64,000 nt of DNA, from contig NZ_JAAAWN010000002.1 in assembly GCF_010500865.1 (NCBI RefSeq), forward strand, positions 209,466 through 273,465. Reading direction: 5' to 3'. Position 1 is the first letter of the stretch. Every line of letters starts with the position of its first letter. Below, one piece after another: positions 9,160 through 18,587 of the stretch. The position numbers and the translations under genes were made by a program. The DNA comes from Alteromonas profundi. GTDB taxonomy: Bacteria; Pseudomonadota; Gammaproteobacteria; Enterobacterales; Alteromonadaceae. A model generated the notes under the pieces. That model ran no database searches, was not told the origin of the DNA, and saw only the letters and a program-made list of their open reading frames with translations.

Positions 9160-11649
9160 ATGGATAATGAAATAAACTCTGATGAAAGTGGCCGTCCTAT
9201 CGTGTTAATCACAGGTGCCTCTGGAAATATAGGTACGCAGATTTGCCGGCGTCTTAGTGAAAAGTACACCACTATTGGGCTAGACAGAGAAAAGAGTGAG
9301 AGCGCAGATGAAAGTTACAGTTGCGATTTAACCTCAGATGATTCTATCGAACTCGCGATGTATAAGATCCGCGAAAATCACGGCAAGCGGATTGCGGCGG
9401 TGGTGCATTTAGCCGCGTACTTTGACTTTACAGGTGAGCCTAACCCCTTGTATGACGAGGTGAATGTTCAAGGTACTAAACGGCTTTTAAAAGGCCTATC
9501 AAAGTTTAGCGTAGAGCGATTTATTTATTCTTCGACCATGTTGGTGCATGAAGCTGGCGTACCAGGCCAAAAAGTTGATGAAAACTCCCCCATAGCTCCC
9601 GCATGGGAATACCCTAAATCGAAAGCAAAAACAGAACAGGTGATAAAAGAAAACAGCGGGGATATGCCTTACAGTATACTCCGGTTAGCGGGTTTGTATG
9701 ATGATGAAACCGCTGTGCCCACCTTATCGCATCAAATGGCAAGAGTGTACGAACGAGACTTTAAAAGTCATGTGTACGCAGGGGATCTTATGGCCGGCCA
9801 AGCGTTTATCCATCAAGAAGATATGATAGACGTATTCGATAAAGTTATTGCCCTTCGTAGCGCACTACCCAAAGCCCATACCCTGCTTGCCGGTGAAGAA
9901 GAGGTAATGAGCTATCAGGCGCTTCAAAACCGTTTGGGCAAGTTATTATTCAAAGAATCAGAATGGAATACTATTAATGTTCCAGACGCTTTTGCTAAAG
10001 CAGGTGCGTGGATGCAAGTTAAAGCAGAACCCGCGGTGCCAGATGCTATCGACCATGGTGAAAAGCCCTTTATTAAACCTTTTATGATCGATTTGGCATC
10101 ACAACATTACCACCTTGATATTTCCCGAGCGAAAGCACAGTTAGATTGGCAACCAAAGCATAGAATATATGACAAATTAAAAACACTAACCAGTAACCTG
10201 AAATCAGACCCTTCTACTTGGTATAAGAAGAACGGCATTACGCGGCCTGACTGGGTAGAAATTAGTAGTGAAAAGAATAAAAATTCTCACAAGATACGAA
10301 AACAATACGAGAAACATTATCGTTCCCAGCATCAAGGCTCTTTGTGGGCGCACTTTTTAAATATGGGAATTGCTTTTTGGCTTTTAAGTGCACCCACCAT
10401 TTTAGGCTATGTGTCTCAAGCCATGAGTGTGAGTAATTATATAAGCGCAATTGCACTATTTGTCTTTTCAAGTTTAGCGTTATCTTGGCGTATGGGATGG
10501 GCGCGATGGGGCGCCGCGTTAGTAGGTATCTGGCTTCTATGCGCACCTCTTTTCTTTTGGACTTCAAGCGCTGCGGGGTACTTAAACGATACGTTGGTAG
10601 GTATGCTAATAATTGGCTTCGCCGTATGTACTAGACCGACACCTGGGGTGTCGAATGTGGCCGCAGAAACAGGGCCGGCTATACCGGACGGTTGGGATTT
10701 CAACCCTTCTGAGTGGGTGCAGCGAATACCCATTATTGTATTAGCTTTCGTTGGGTTCTTTATTTCTCGTTATTTGTGCGCTTATCAACTTGGTCATATC
10801 GACGCTGTCTGGGACCCTTTTTTTAGTGGCTTAGCATCAGACCCACAAAATGGCACCGAGGAAATTATTACTTCGTCGTTTTCAAAGGCGTGGCCAGTCC
10901 CTGATGCTGGGTTAGGCGCAATGACCTATGCGTTGGAAATTCTTACAGGTCTTATCGGCTCTACCCGCCGCTGGCGCACTATGCCTTGGCTAGTTATGCT
11001 ATTTGGCATTATGATAGTGCCCTTAGGGGCTATTTCTATTTTCTTTATTATCATTCAGCCTATTTTAATGGGCACCTGGTGTACGTTATGCCTCATTGCC
11101 GCGGCGGCCATGCTAATTCAAATTCCTTATTCATTAGATGAACTGGTAGCGACATCAGCATTCTTATATAGACGCAAAAAACAAGGGCGGCCTCTACTGA
11201 GAATTTTCTTTACCGGCGATACTGATGAAGGCGCTGCAGAAAAGTTGAATACGACAGAGTTTGAGCGTCCTGTGGGCACCATAATAAAAGACGTAGTGGG
11301 TGGTGGGGTAACCTTCCCAGTTAATTTGATTTTATGTTTACCCATAGGTATATGGTTAATGTTTACCCGAATTACTCTTGGGGCCGAGGGGGGCATGGCG
11401 AATGCCGATCATATCATTGGCTCGTTAGTCATTACGGTGGTGGTTATCGCGCTAGCCGAAACAGGGCGTGCGGCAAGGTTTGCGTTAATGCCTTTAGGCG
11501 CGGCACTTCTGGTAACACCGTTTGTTTATGGGGCGGGCGGTATTTCTATTGCCGCCAGTATTATTTGTAGTGCGTTACTTATCGGGTTAAGCCTACGTAA
11601 GGGGAATATACACAACAGTTATGGCTTATGGGATAAAGCCATAGTTTAA
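9160..11649 (+). CDS. Fusion of an SDR/epimerase domain, SPW repeats and a VKOR-like domain
   Basis: 829 aa from the ATG at 9160, preceded by GCGGGAA; an in-frame TTG at 9136 is less likely. Residues about 12-360 form an extended SDR (NAD-dependent epimerase/dehydratase) domain with glycine-rich GASGNIG, the active-site-like segment YSSTMLVHE and a YPKSKAKTE Tyr-x-x-x-Lys. A charged linker leads to two SPW-type helix pairs (FWLLSAPTILGY and IWLLCAPLFFW). A VKOR-like membrane domain follows with one redox pair, WCTLC (C641, C644). The last 100 residues hold further helices. VKOR domains reduce quinones or make disulfides; the N-terminal domain would act in the cytoplasm. What links the two activities is unknown. 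It is divergent from the oxidase operon. Confidence 0.78.
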   Translation: MDNEINSDESGRPIVLITGASGNIGTQICRRLSEKYTTIGLDREKSESADESYSCDLTSDDSIELAMYKIRENHGKRIAAVVHLAAYFDFTGEPNPLYDEVNVQGTKRLLKGLSKFSVERFIYSSTMLVHEAGVPGQKVDENSPIAPAWEYPKSKAKTEQVIKENSGDMPYSILRLAGLYDDETAVPTLSHQMARVYERDFKSHVYAGDLMAGQAFIHQEDMIDVFDKVIALRSALPKAHTLLAGEEEVMSYQALQNRLGKLLFKESEWNTINVPDAFAKAGAWMQVKAEPAVPDAIDHGEKPFIKPFMIDLASQHYHLDISRAKAQLDWQPKHRIYDKLKTLTSNLKSDPSTWYKKNGITRPDWVEISSEKNKNSHKIRKQYEKHYRSQHQGSLWAHFLNMGIAFWLLSAPTILGYVSQAMSVSNYISAIALFVFSSLALSWRMGWARWGAALVGIWLLCAPLFFWTSSAAGYLNDTLVGMLIIGFAVCTRPTPGVSNVAAETGPAIPDGWDFNPSEWVQRIPIIVLAFVGFFISRYLCAYQLGHIDAVWDPFFSGLASDPQNGTEEIITSSFSKAWPVPDAGLGAMTYALEILTGLIGSTRRWRTMPWLVMLFGIMIVPLGAISIFFIIIQPILMGTWCTLCLIAAAAMLIQIPYSLDELVATSAFLYRRKKQGRPLLRIFFTGDTDEGAAEKLNTTEFERPVGTIIKDVVGGGVTFPVNLILCLPIGIWLMFTRITLGAEGGMANADHIIGSLVITVVVIALAETGRAARFALMPLGAALLVTPFVYGAGGISIAASIICSALLIGLSLRKGNIHNSYGLWDKAIV

Positions 11650-11660
11650 ACAATAACAAT

Positions 11661-11696
11661 TAGCGCCTTTAGTCAATTAACAACCTAAAGGCGCTA
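11661..11696. terminator. Hairpin between convergent genes
   Basis: TAGCGCCTTTAG and its exact complement form a 12-bp stem with a 12-nt loop between the SDR-VKOR gene and the convergent yfbR. There is no U-run after the stem, so it may be a bidirectional terminator aided by other factors or a structured 3' end. Confidence 0.5.
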
Positions 11697-11717
11697 TGGC
11701 AGTCATATTGACGGTGG

Positions 11718-12338
11718 TTAGGTTTCCGACAATTTGTCCAATGTTGTTGTGCAACTGTCGAGAAATATATCCATAAAGCACTTTACCTCTGGCATACTCG
11801 TTTCTAACGCTTTTAGCTTGCTGGTAAGGTGCTCTTCAACATGACAAAATTCATCGTTATTGAAGCGCAGTTCGTTTTTTGTTTTCACATAAGCTTGAAG
11901 AAGATCGGCAGCTTTGACAATAGCCTTGTATTCGGGGTCTACTTTCGACTGTACAATCAGCGATTCCATTTCATCGCGTAAATCTTCAGGCAAGGTAGCC
12001 AAGCACTCTTTCTCAGCTAAATTCTCAAGGGTCTTAAACGCTTTGGTAAACTCAGGGTTATGGTACTTGGTGTTAGTATTAATATCCTGGAGTTTGGTTT
12101 CTGACACTTCATGATATAACGCCAAGGTTGCCGCCCTTTCAGGGTTTAAATTGCCATTGAAGCGTTTATTTCTAATCACCGTAAGCAAATGCGCAATAAC
12201 TGCCACTTGATGGCAATGCTCCGATACATTTTCTTCTTGAAAGCAATGCATTAATGCCCATCGTTCTAACAACGGCATTCTCGTTATCCATGCTAAAAAT
12301 GTACTGGTTTGTTGACGAGGCTCTTGGTTTTCCGACAC
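11718..12338 (-). CDS. yfbR: YfbR-type HD-domain 5'-deoxynucleotidase
   Basis: 206 aa from the GTG at 12338, which has an AGGGAG ribosome site 6-7 nt upstream and begins one base after the alaA stop; the longer ATG frame at 12377 lacks such support. E. coli YfbR (199 aa) dephosphorylates deoxyribonucleoside 5'-monophosphates and lies next to alaA there too. Conserved parts include SEHCHQVAVIAHLL, a YHEVSE segment aligned with YHDASE, and the later KAADLLQAY with the second metal Asp. The HD pair at the metal site reads His-Glu here, and the substrate loop GDLPTPVKY is QDINTNTKY. The enzyme may be altered or have different substrate preference. Confidence 0.85.
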   Translation of the reverse strand: MSENQEPRQQTSTFLAWITRMPLLERWALMHCFQEENVSEHCHQVAVIAHLLTVIRNKRFNGNLNPERAATLALYHEVSETKLQDINTNTKYHNPEFTKAFKTLENLAEKECLATLPEDLRDEMESLIVQSKVDPEYKAIVKAADLLQAYVKTKNELRFNNDEFCHVEEHLTSKLKALETSMPEVKCFMDIFLDSCTTTLDKLSET

Positions 12339-12339
12339 C

Positions 12340-13560
12340 TTATGCTCCCTGTTGGTAATGATGGAAGAAGTTACCAATACGGTGAAGCGCGGGAACTAGC
12401 ACATCGCTATGAGGTAAAAATACCAACCTAAAATATACGCCATCGGTTAAATTAAACGCGCGCCCATGAACCAGTAGAATTTTTTCCTCACTGAGTAAGT
12501 CTAAAATCATTTGCTCATCGTTATGAATATTAAATTTCTTTTCATCTACCCGGGCGAAGCAATACATAGCTCCTTTTGGTTTTACACAGTGGATCCCTTC
12601 AATTCCGTTTAGCATATTGGTGGCCACGTCACGCTGAATGCGAAGTCTGCCATTTTCTTGTACTAAATCGTTAATACTCTGGTATCCCCCTAAAGCAGTT
12701 TGAATGGCACTTTGGCAAGGTACGTTCGCGCACATACGCATGGAGGAAAGAATATTTAGCCCTTCAATATAGTCATTAGCAAGCCGTTTATTGCCGCTGA
12801 CCACTAGCCAACCAGAACGAAATCCGGCGATACGGTAATTTTTAGATAAACCACCAAAAGTAACAAAGAATACATCATCGGCAAGCGATGCAATGCAGGT
12901 GTGCTTAGCATCATCGTACAAAATTTTATCGTATATCTCGTCGCTAAATACCACCAACCCGTGTTCCCGCGCTATTTCTACCACACCTTGTAACAGCGCT
13001 TTGTCGTAAACTGCGCCAGTGGGGTTATTCGGGTTTATAAGCACAATTGCACGTGTTTTACTGGTGATTTTACTTTTTATGTCATCTAAGTCAGGAAACC
13101 ATCCTGCTTGTTCGTCGCAGCGGTAATGAACAGGAGAGCCAGAGGATAGGCTAACAGCCGCAGTCCAAAGCGGGTAGTCTGGGCTAGGTATAAGCACTTC
13201 GTCACCATGATTAAGTAAGGCTTGCATCGCCATCATAATCATTTCGCTTACGCCGTTGCCGATATAAACATCGTCCACTCGGATATCGCTGATGTTCTGC
13301 TGTTGGTAGTACTGCATCACTGCTACTCGCGCCGCGTATATACCCGTTGAATCCGAGTAACCTTGTGACGTGGGTAAGTTATGAATAACGTCTTTTACTA
13401 TGTCATCGGGGGCTTCAAAGCCAAACGGGGCAGGGTTGCCTATGTTAAGCTTTAAAATACGATGGCCTTCATCTTCCATTTTTCTCGCTTGTGCCGCAAT
13501 AGGGCCGCGAATGTCATAACAAACGTTATCTAATTTGTGAGAGCGTGATACAGTTTTCAT
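12340..13560 (-). CDS. alaA: Glutamate-pyruvate (alanine) aminotransferase AlaA
   Basis: 406 aa against 405 in E. coli AlaA, with matching sequence along the whole length (for example NVCYDIRGP, LKLNIGNPAPFGF and PDYPLWTAAVSLSSG). It is a fold-type I PLP enzyme. The PLP lysine is K240 in FGGLSKNYRIAGF, with NPNNPTG near residue 176 and the carboxylate-binding Arg region near the C-terminus. It interconverts pyruvate and glutamate with alanine and 2-oxoglutarate. It is the first gene of an alaA-yfbR pair, with one base between its stop and the yfbR GTG. Confidence 0.95.
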   Translation of the reverse strand: MKTVSRSHKLDNVCYDIRGPIAAQARKMEDEGHRILKLNIGNPAPFGFEAPDDIVKDVIHNLPTSQGYSDSTGIYAARVAVMQYYQQQNISDIRVDDVYIGNGVSEMIMMAMQALLNHGDEVLIPSPDYPLWTAAVSLSSGSPVHYRCDEQAGWFPDLDDIKSKITSKTRAIVLINPNNPTGAVYDKALLQGVVEIAREHGLVVFSDEIYDKILYDDAKHTCIASLADDVFFVTFGGLSKNYRIAGFRSGWLVVSGNKRLANDYIEGLNILSSMRMCANVPCQSAIQTALGGYQSINDLVQENGRLRIQRDVATNMLNGIEGIHCVKPKGAMYCFARVDEKKFNIHNDEQMILDLLSEEKILLVHGRAFNLTDGVYFRLVFLPHSDVLVPALHRIGNFFHHYQQGA

Positions 13561-13926
13561 GGTCTATCTGGTTGATTTACGTACCATGAGAGTATCGCAA
13601 AGTGTATAGGGTTGCTAAGCCTTATTTGCCGCTAAAAGAGAAAAATTCCCCACTTGTATAATATATCAACACTTTCGTGCAGAATATGACCTCAACCAGG
13701 CATCTAGTGCAAAATTATTGCGTAAAATGGGGCCAAATATCGATTTATATTTTTTAGCGTTAACGGTTTTTCCGTGACGTCACGCTATCTACCCGCCATC
13801 TATGCTACTAAAGTTTAAAATTGCTGTTAAAAATTTGTGAAGTTGGCATTCTGTGCCTATCGTAATAATAAGGCGTAATGTTTTTACGCCCACTATTTAC
13901 GGTTTAGGATTAGAGGTCATAGAGAT
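13561..13926. other. Divergent intergenic region between alaA and the DUF2189 gene
   Basis: This 366-bp stretch has no gene. It contains a perfect 12-bp palindrome CGTGACGTCACG (13773-13784), a TATAAT hexamer at 13657-13662 without a good -35 partner, and a small hairpin GGCGTAA/TTACGCC (13872-13890) in the likely leader of the DUF2189 gene. Confidence 0.5.
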
Positions 13927-14721
13927 ATGTCGCACCAATTTAAAGAAACCCCCGAAAATGCAATTACCCAAAGCGGTATTGCCCGTGTAATACCTTGCAA
14001 AGAGCTAGAAGTAGGGGATCCAATTAAGTGGCTTTCCTTAGCGCTGCGAGATGCGTTACGTACCCCCGTACTTACCGCTATTTATGGAGTTATATTCGCT
14101 ATCATTCCGTGGTTTATTATGTATCTTGTAGAAATGACAGGGTGGCATCTGGTTATTTTACCCGCCATAGTGTGTTTTATGCTGTTAGGGCCATTTCTCG
14201 CTGCCGGTCTTTACGATATAAGCTGGGAACTCGAAAAAGGGCACAAGCCTACTTTTATGCACTCGCTTCGTGCCATGCGCCGAAACGCTGTAAATGAATG
14301 GGGGTTTGGTATTTTACTTATGGTGATGATGATTTTTTGGCTGCGGGTGGCCTCGCTTATCCATGCGCTCTATCCCCCGTACTCTGAAAACACTTTAGAA
14401 ACCTTATTACCTTTCTTGTTTTTAGGTTCAATAGTAGGGGCGGTGTTTAGTATAGGTATGTTATTTATTACCGCCTTTACACAACCAATACTAATGGAGC
14501 GAAAAGTAGACCTAGCCACCGCTGTGCTTACTAGTGTTAATGCAGTATGGGTAAACAAGGTACCTATGCTTATTTGGGGGGCAATTATATTTAGTGCGGT
14601 AGCCATTGGTTACATCACCGGCTTTGTAGGCTTTATTGTGCTAATGCCCCTAATTGGCTATGCTTCGTGGCACGCCTATATAGACGCAATTTCAACGAAA
14701 CGGGCAAGAAAGTTCGTTTAA
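13927..14721 (+). CDS. DUF2189 integral membrane protein
   Basis: 264 aa. A soluble N-terminus with the family-typical segment IPCKELEVGDPIKWLSLALRD is followed by about six membrane helices and a short basic C-terminus. The DUF2189 family has no established function; members often appear near haem-copper oxidase genes, and here the caa3 operon is about 5 kb away. The start ATG follows GAGGTCATAGAG. The gene is monocistronic and divergent from alaA. Confidence 0.82.
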   Translation: MSHQFKETPENAITQSGIARVIPCKELEVGDPIKWLSLALRDALRTPVLTAIYGVIFAIIPWFIMYLVEMTGWHLVILPAIVCFMLLGPFLAAGLYDISWELEKGHKPTFMHSLRAMRRNAVNEWGFGILLMVMMIFWLRVASLIHALYPPYSENTLETLLPFLFLGSIVGAVFSIGMLFITAFTQPILMERKVDLATAVLTSVNAVWVNKVPMLIWGAIIFSAVAIGYITGFVGFIVLMPLIGYASWHAYIDAISTKRARKFV

Positions 14722-15084
14722 ACTGTAGTTTTATTACACCATATTTGACATTTTTAATGTCAAATATGGTGAAGGATAATAATTTTTTTGTAAAACTTTC
14801 ATTAATGGCAGCATTTTTAACCGCCATTTCGACTAAAGTATTAGAACAACTTTTCTTTAAAACTGATTGTTCTATACCTGTAAGTAATAATAAGATTTGC
14901 ATTATCTTTACAAATCAGTAGCTTGGCGTGTTAAGAAGTTAGTAACATCTCCCTTTACCGCTAATTTACCTTGCCGATACAATCTTTCAACAGAAAAATT
15001 CTTATGTTTGGTGCATAACTAAAGGGCGTTCTGAATTAATCAGAGCGCGAAACCTTTGCTTGTTCCACTCATGGGGATTGAAAA
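14722..15084. other. Intergenic region with hairpins, before the DUF3718 gene
   Basis: 363 bp without a recognisable gene. It holds the strong inverted repeat at 14737-14771. It also holds an imperfect hairpin around 15027-15049 (GCGTTCTGA paired with TCAGAGCGC) that would sit in the leader of the DUF3718 mRNA. Confidence 0.5.
14737..14771 (+). terminator. Perfect 15-bp inverted repeat after the DUF2189 gene
   Basis: CACCATATTTGACAT is repeated inverted after a 5-nt TTTTA loop. A run of seven T begins about 10 nt after the stem. It begins 16 bp after the stop codon and most likely ends transcription, although the stem is AT-rich and the T-run is offset. Confidence 0.5.
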
Positions 15085-15405
15085 ATGAAACTGCTTAAAA
15101 CGCTTTTTGCTACTGCAACTATTGCTTGCGCACTAAACGCAAATGCTGCTGGTCCACAAAAGAATGTTCGCTTTGTTGGCGACACTCAATATGCGGGTTT
15201 TTGTAAGGCTATTGTACTTGATGATATTAAAGTGCTTCGCTCTAGTCTTTCACGAGGTGTAGGCCGAATTGGTAGTAGCCAACGTGAAGTACTTCGTATG
15301 GTAACGTCTGAAGACGGTTTAACGTGTAACGGCGTTAATCTATTGGACTTCGCAGTAAAACGAGAAGCCAATGAAGTGCGTGAATACCTAACTTCACGTA
15401 GTTAG
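15085..15405 (+). CDS. Secreted DUF3718 protein
   Basis: 106 aa with a clear signal peptide (LLKTLFATATIACALNANA, cleavage after ANA). The mature protein of about 83 residues has two cysteines (in GFCKAIV and LTCNGVN) that could form a disulfide in the periplasm. The FVGDT-YAGFCKAIV-DD core and the Asn-Gly-Val-Asn-Leu-Leu-Asp-Phe stretch match the DUF3718 family, which is found mainly in Alteromonas, Shewanella and relatives and has no known function. A GGGGA ribosome site precedes the ATG. Confidence 0.82.
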   Translation: MKLLKTLFATATIACALNANAAGPQKNVRFVGDTQYAGFCKAIVLDDIKVLRSSLSRGVGRIGSSQREVLRMVTSEDGLTCNGVNLLDFAVKREANEVREYLTSRS

Positions 15406-15424
15406 TTTAATGGGTTGCCTAAAC

Positions 15425-15463
15425 AAGCGGGCGGTATCGTGTGTTCAACACAACCCCCCGCTT
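15425..15463. terminator. Possible terminator between the convergent DUF3718 and RND genes
   Basis: AAGCGGG pairs with CCCGCTT and encloses a second small stem TGTGT/ACACA. The pairing is discontinuous and T-runs are short, so this is a weak candidate. Confidence 0.35.
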
Positions 15464-15521
15464 TAGCCTGTTTATCTTAGAATACGTATTAAAAGAACAG
15501 CGTTAACCCATTACACGCTCG

Positions 15522-18500
15522 TTATATTTTTGCCCACCTCTGTACCCGAGCACGACTTCGTAACACCATCCCTTGCGTATGAAACCGCAGCTTAAGCAGC
15601 AATATATAGGCAAGCGGAACTAAAAATAAACTCGTCAACGTAGAAAAAAGTAAGCCGCCGATAATAGCAATGGCCATAGGCGCATATGGCGGGCCATCAC
15701 CGCCTATTCTAGTTGCCCCCATAGCAAGTGGCACTAAGCCTAAGACGGTGGTTGCCACTGTCATTAGAATAGGTCGAATTCTTGAAACTGACCCTTGTAC
15801 CACCGCGGTATATAAATCAAATCCTTGATCGACAAATTGGTTGATTCTATCGACCAATACAATGCCGTTATTCACCACAATTCCCATAAGCACCAGCATG
15901 CCAATCATGCCCATAACTGACATCGGCGTACCAGTTATCATGAAGGCCCAAAAGACCCCCGTAAATGAAAATAACAACGACGTAATAACAGAGGTGGGTA
16001 ATATCAAAGACTCAAATAGGGCCGCCATAACCACATAAATCATACATACCGCTAATAACATGTTCATTTGCATCACGCTGCTCGCTTCATCTTGACGGGT
16101 AAAACTACCGTCTAAGGTCCAACTATAGCCAGCCGGTAGACTTACATGAGCTAAGGCTTGTTCGATACGTTCCCGTGCTTGTCCTATAGTCGTGTCTTCA
16201 TTTAAATTGGCGCCAATTTCAAGGGCCGTTTGGCGATAACGCCGGTTAATTTGTGACAGCTGCTGAACGGTCTTAAAGCTTGCCACCATTGATAAGGTTA
16301 TAGTGCGATTATTATTTATCCCAATAGTGAGATTTTTCAGTTCGTTAAGTGAAGCCTGAAGGGCATCGCTATATTTAAGTTGTACGTTAATTTCACCTGC
16401 AGCCCCATAGCGAAACGAGCGAAGGTTATCGCCTCGCAATGCGGTTGCAACCAATTCACTTATAGCATCGATGCTAATACCCAACCTATTCGCTTTTTCT
16501 CTGTCTATTTTTACTTGCACTTCGTCGCGGGTAGCGCCGGTGTCGGCTTTAACATCAGTTAAACCATCGATGTTTTGTAAAATAGGGATAAGCTGTTTGG
16601 ATAAGGTATTCAATTGTGCCGATGATTCGCCAAGTAAGGTGAGTCGCACACCGCCGCCATTTCCACTGTCCCACTCGAACGAGGGACGGGCGCGCACAAA
16701 CGCGGGCATGGCGTTTCGTATATCTTCCTTAAGGGCTGAAATACTAATAGGAAGGTCTTCATTAAGGGTAATGCCGCTTACTGCATAGCCGGGTCTAAAG
16801 TAACTGTAAACTTGTTTAATGTGGAAACGTTGTTGGTTTTCGTATAAGAAAGCTTCCATCTTATTTACCGTTTGTTCAACTTCATCTAAGCTGAAATTCT
16901 GGGTCATATGATAGTTAAGCCATACCCTTTCCTCATTGTTATTGCCTTCATCATCTGAACTTACAACCTGCATAGGGATAGCGGTAGACAACAAGACAAG
17001 GATAGCCACGATGCTGGTCTTACCTTGGTTCTTGGTCACCCAAGTGAGTGCTTTTTCATATCTGCGCAGATAGCCTGATGGCTTCAAGGGGCTACGCTGG
17101 CCAATTGCTATCTTTGTGGTGAGCAGCGGAATAAGGGTTTTGGCGATAAGGAGTGATGCAAAAAGCGAAATACAAATAGCAATGGCCACGTGCTCTAAAA
17201 ATACGGTGACATCTATTTTTACCCCCACAATATTGGGTAAAAATACGATGGCGGTGGTGGCTGTGCCAGCGATGACCGCCAGACTCACCTTATTTACGCC
17301 TTGTAGTGTGGCCGTAGTAATGTGTGGGTTGGTAGCGCGTTCCTGCGCGATACTTTCTGTTACCACTACGGCGTTATCCACCAGCATGCCAACAGCCAGC
17401 ATAAGACCCATTAGCGAAAGAATGTTAAGTGTGTACCCCAGCATGTACATTACCCCTAAAGTAATGCAAATAGAAAAAGGCACGGATAATACGACGATTA
17501 AGGTGGTGGTAAACTGGCGCAAGAATAGATAAAGCACAACTAAAGATAGCAACGCGCCTAATAAGCCCGCGTTTAACAGATCAGATAATGACGATGTAAC
17601 ACTTTCGGCGGTGTCGTCCATAACAAATAAACTGATCCCTTGGAACGCAGGATCTGATTTTGCTGACTCGATAACCTTCATTACCGCAGCTGATACTTCA
17701 ACTAAGTTGCTGTTAGATTCTCGAAATACGTTGAAGCCTACCGCAAATGTTCTGTCAAGATGTCGGCCTTCACTGCGCTTAGGGAGTTCATATCTCACCT
17801 CTGCGATATCCGATAAGCGCAGATTGGGGCCCACTGGCATATCTTTAAAGTCGGCAAGGTGTGTGAACTCACCTTGCGGATTCACTAGCGTCTTTTGACT
17901 ATCGCCATACATATAGCCAGCAGTTTGAGAAAAATTAGCTGCTTTTAACCGCGCGCGAAGCGCTGCGACATCTACACGGTGGGCAGCTAGCTTCTTTGCG
18001 TCTAAACGCACGGTGATTTGGCGTTTCATGGTGCCATACAATTCTACTTTCGAAACGCCTTCCACCCGCTCTAATGGGCGCTTTAAATTACGTTCAAGTA
18101 AGTCATAGGCGTTCGATAAATCTCTATCGCTTGAAACTCTAAGCTGAAAGATAGGCATGTCACTGGTATTAAACTTGTACACGAGAATACGTTCTACATC
18201 GTCTGGCAGTAAATGACGGATGGCGTCTATTTTCTCTCGTGCTTCAATACTTTTGGCTTTTAAGTTCTCATTCCAATCAAACTCCACCACAATCTCTGCT
18301 CTATTATCGAAACTTCTGGCCCGTAAGTGCTTTATCCCCGACATCGTTGCGATGGTCTCTTCAACAGGCCGGGTGATCATAGTCTCAATTTCTACTGGCG
18401 TGGCGTCAGGGTAGGGGATCTCAATGACCATTTCGGGAATATCAATACCAGGAAATTTCTCCAACGGGAGCAGACGTCCTGCTGCAATGCCAAATATCAG

Positions 18501-18587
18501 CAGTGAAAAGAATAACATACCAATGGTAGTAGGGCGGTTAAGCGCAAAACGAGCAAGCGCGGCGCCTATTCCTTGAACCTTATTCAT
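15522..18587 (-). CDS. RND efflux permease, second of the pair
   Basis: 1021 aa from the ATG at 18587, which has a GGGAGG ribosome site and overlaps the end of the upstream permease gene by 8 bp; an in-frame ATG at 18611 is less well supported. It has the standard RND layout: a first helix near residues 20-40, a large periplasmic domain, helices 2-6, a second periplasmic domain and helices 8-12. The NILSLMGLMLAVGMLVDNAVVV segment carries the paired acidic proton-relay position of helix 4. The pump is driven by proton import and works with the adaptor and partner permease encoded upstream. Substrates cannot be read from sequence. Confidence 0.9.
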   Translation of the reverse strand: MNKVQGIGAALARFALNRPTTIGMLFFSLLIFGIAAGRLLPLEKFPGIDIPEMVIEIPYPDATPVEIETMITRPVEETIATMSGIKHLRARSFDNRAEIVVEFDWNENLKAKSIEAREKIDAIRHLLPDDVERILVYKFNTSDMPIFQLRVSSDRDLSNAYDLLERNLKRPLERVEGVSKVELYGTMKRQITVRLDAKKLAAHRVDVAALRARLKAANFSQTAGYMYGDSQKTLVNPQGEFTHLADFKDMPVGPNLRLSDIAEVRYELPKRSEGRHLDRTFAVGFNVFRESNSNLVEVSAAVMKVIESAKSDPAFQGISLFVMDDTAESVTSSLSDLLNAGLLGALLSLVVLYLFLRQFTTTLIVVLSVPFSICITLGVMYMLGYTLNILSLMGLMLAVGMLVDNAVVVTESIAQERATNPHITTATLQGVNKVSLAVIAGTATTAIVFLPNIVGVKIDVTVFLEHVAIAICISLFASLLIAKTLIPLLTTKIAIGQRSPLKPSGYLRRYEKALTWVTKNQGKTSIVAILVLLSTAIPMQVVSSDDEGNNNEERVWLNYHMTQNFSLDEVEQTVNKMEAFLYENQQRFHIKQVYSYFRPGYAVSGITLNEDLPISISALKEDIRNAMPAFVRARPSFEWDSGNGGGVRLTLLGESSAQLNTLSKQLIPILQNIDGLTDVKADTGATRDEVQVKIDREKANRLGISIDAISELVATALRGDNLRSFRYGAAGEINVQLKYSDALQASLNELKNLTIGINNNRTITLSMVASFKTVQQLSQINRRYRQTALEIGANLNEDTTIGQARERIEQALAHVSLPAGYSWTLDGSFTRQDEASSVMQMNMLLAVCMIYVVMAALFESLILPTSVITSLLFSFTGVFWAFMITGTPMSVMGMIGMLVLMGIVVNNGIVLVDRINQFVDQGFDLYTAVVQGSVSRIRPILMTVATTVLGLVPLAMGATRIGGDGPPYAPMAIAIIGGLLFSTLTSLFLVPLAYILLLKLRFHTQGMVLRSRARVQRWAKI

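Noticed and set aside
17116..17532. 138-codon frame antisense to the RND permease
   Set aside because: Shadow of the conserved permease helices; composition reflects the opposite strand and there is no ribosome site.
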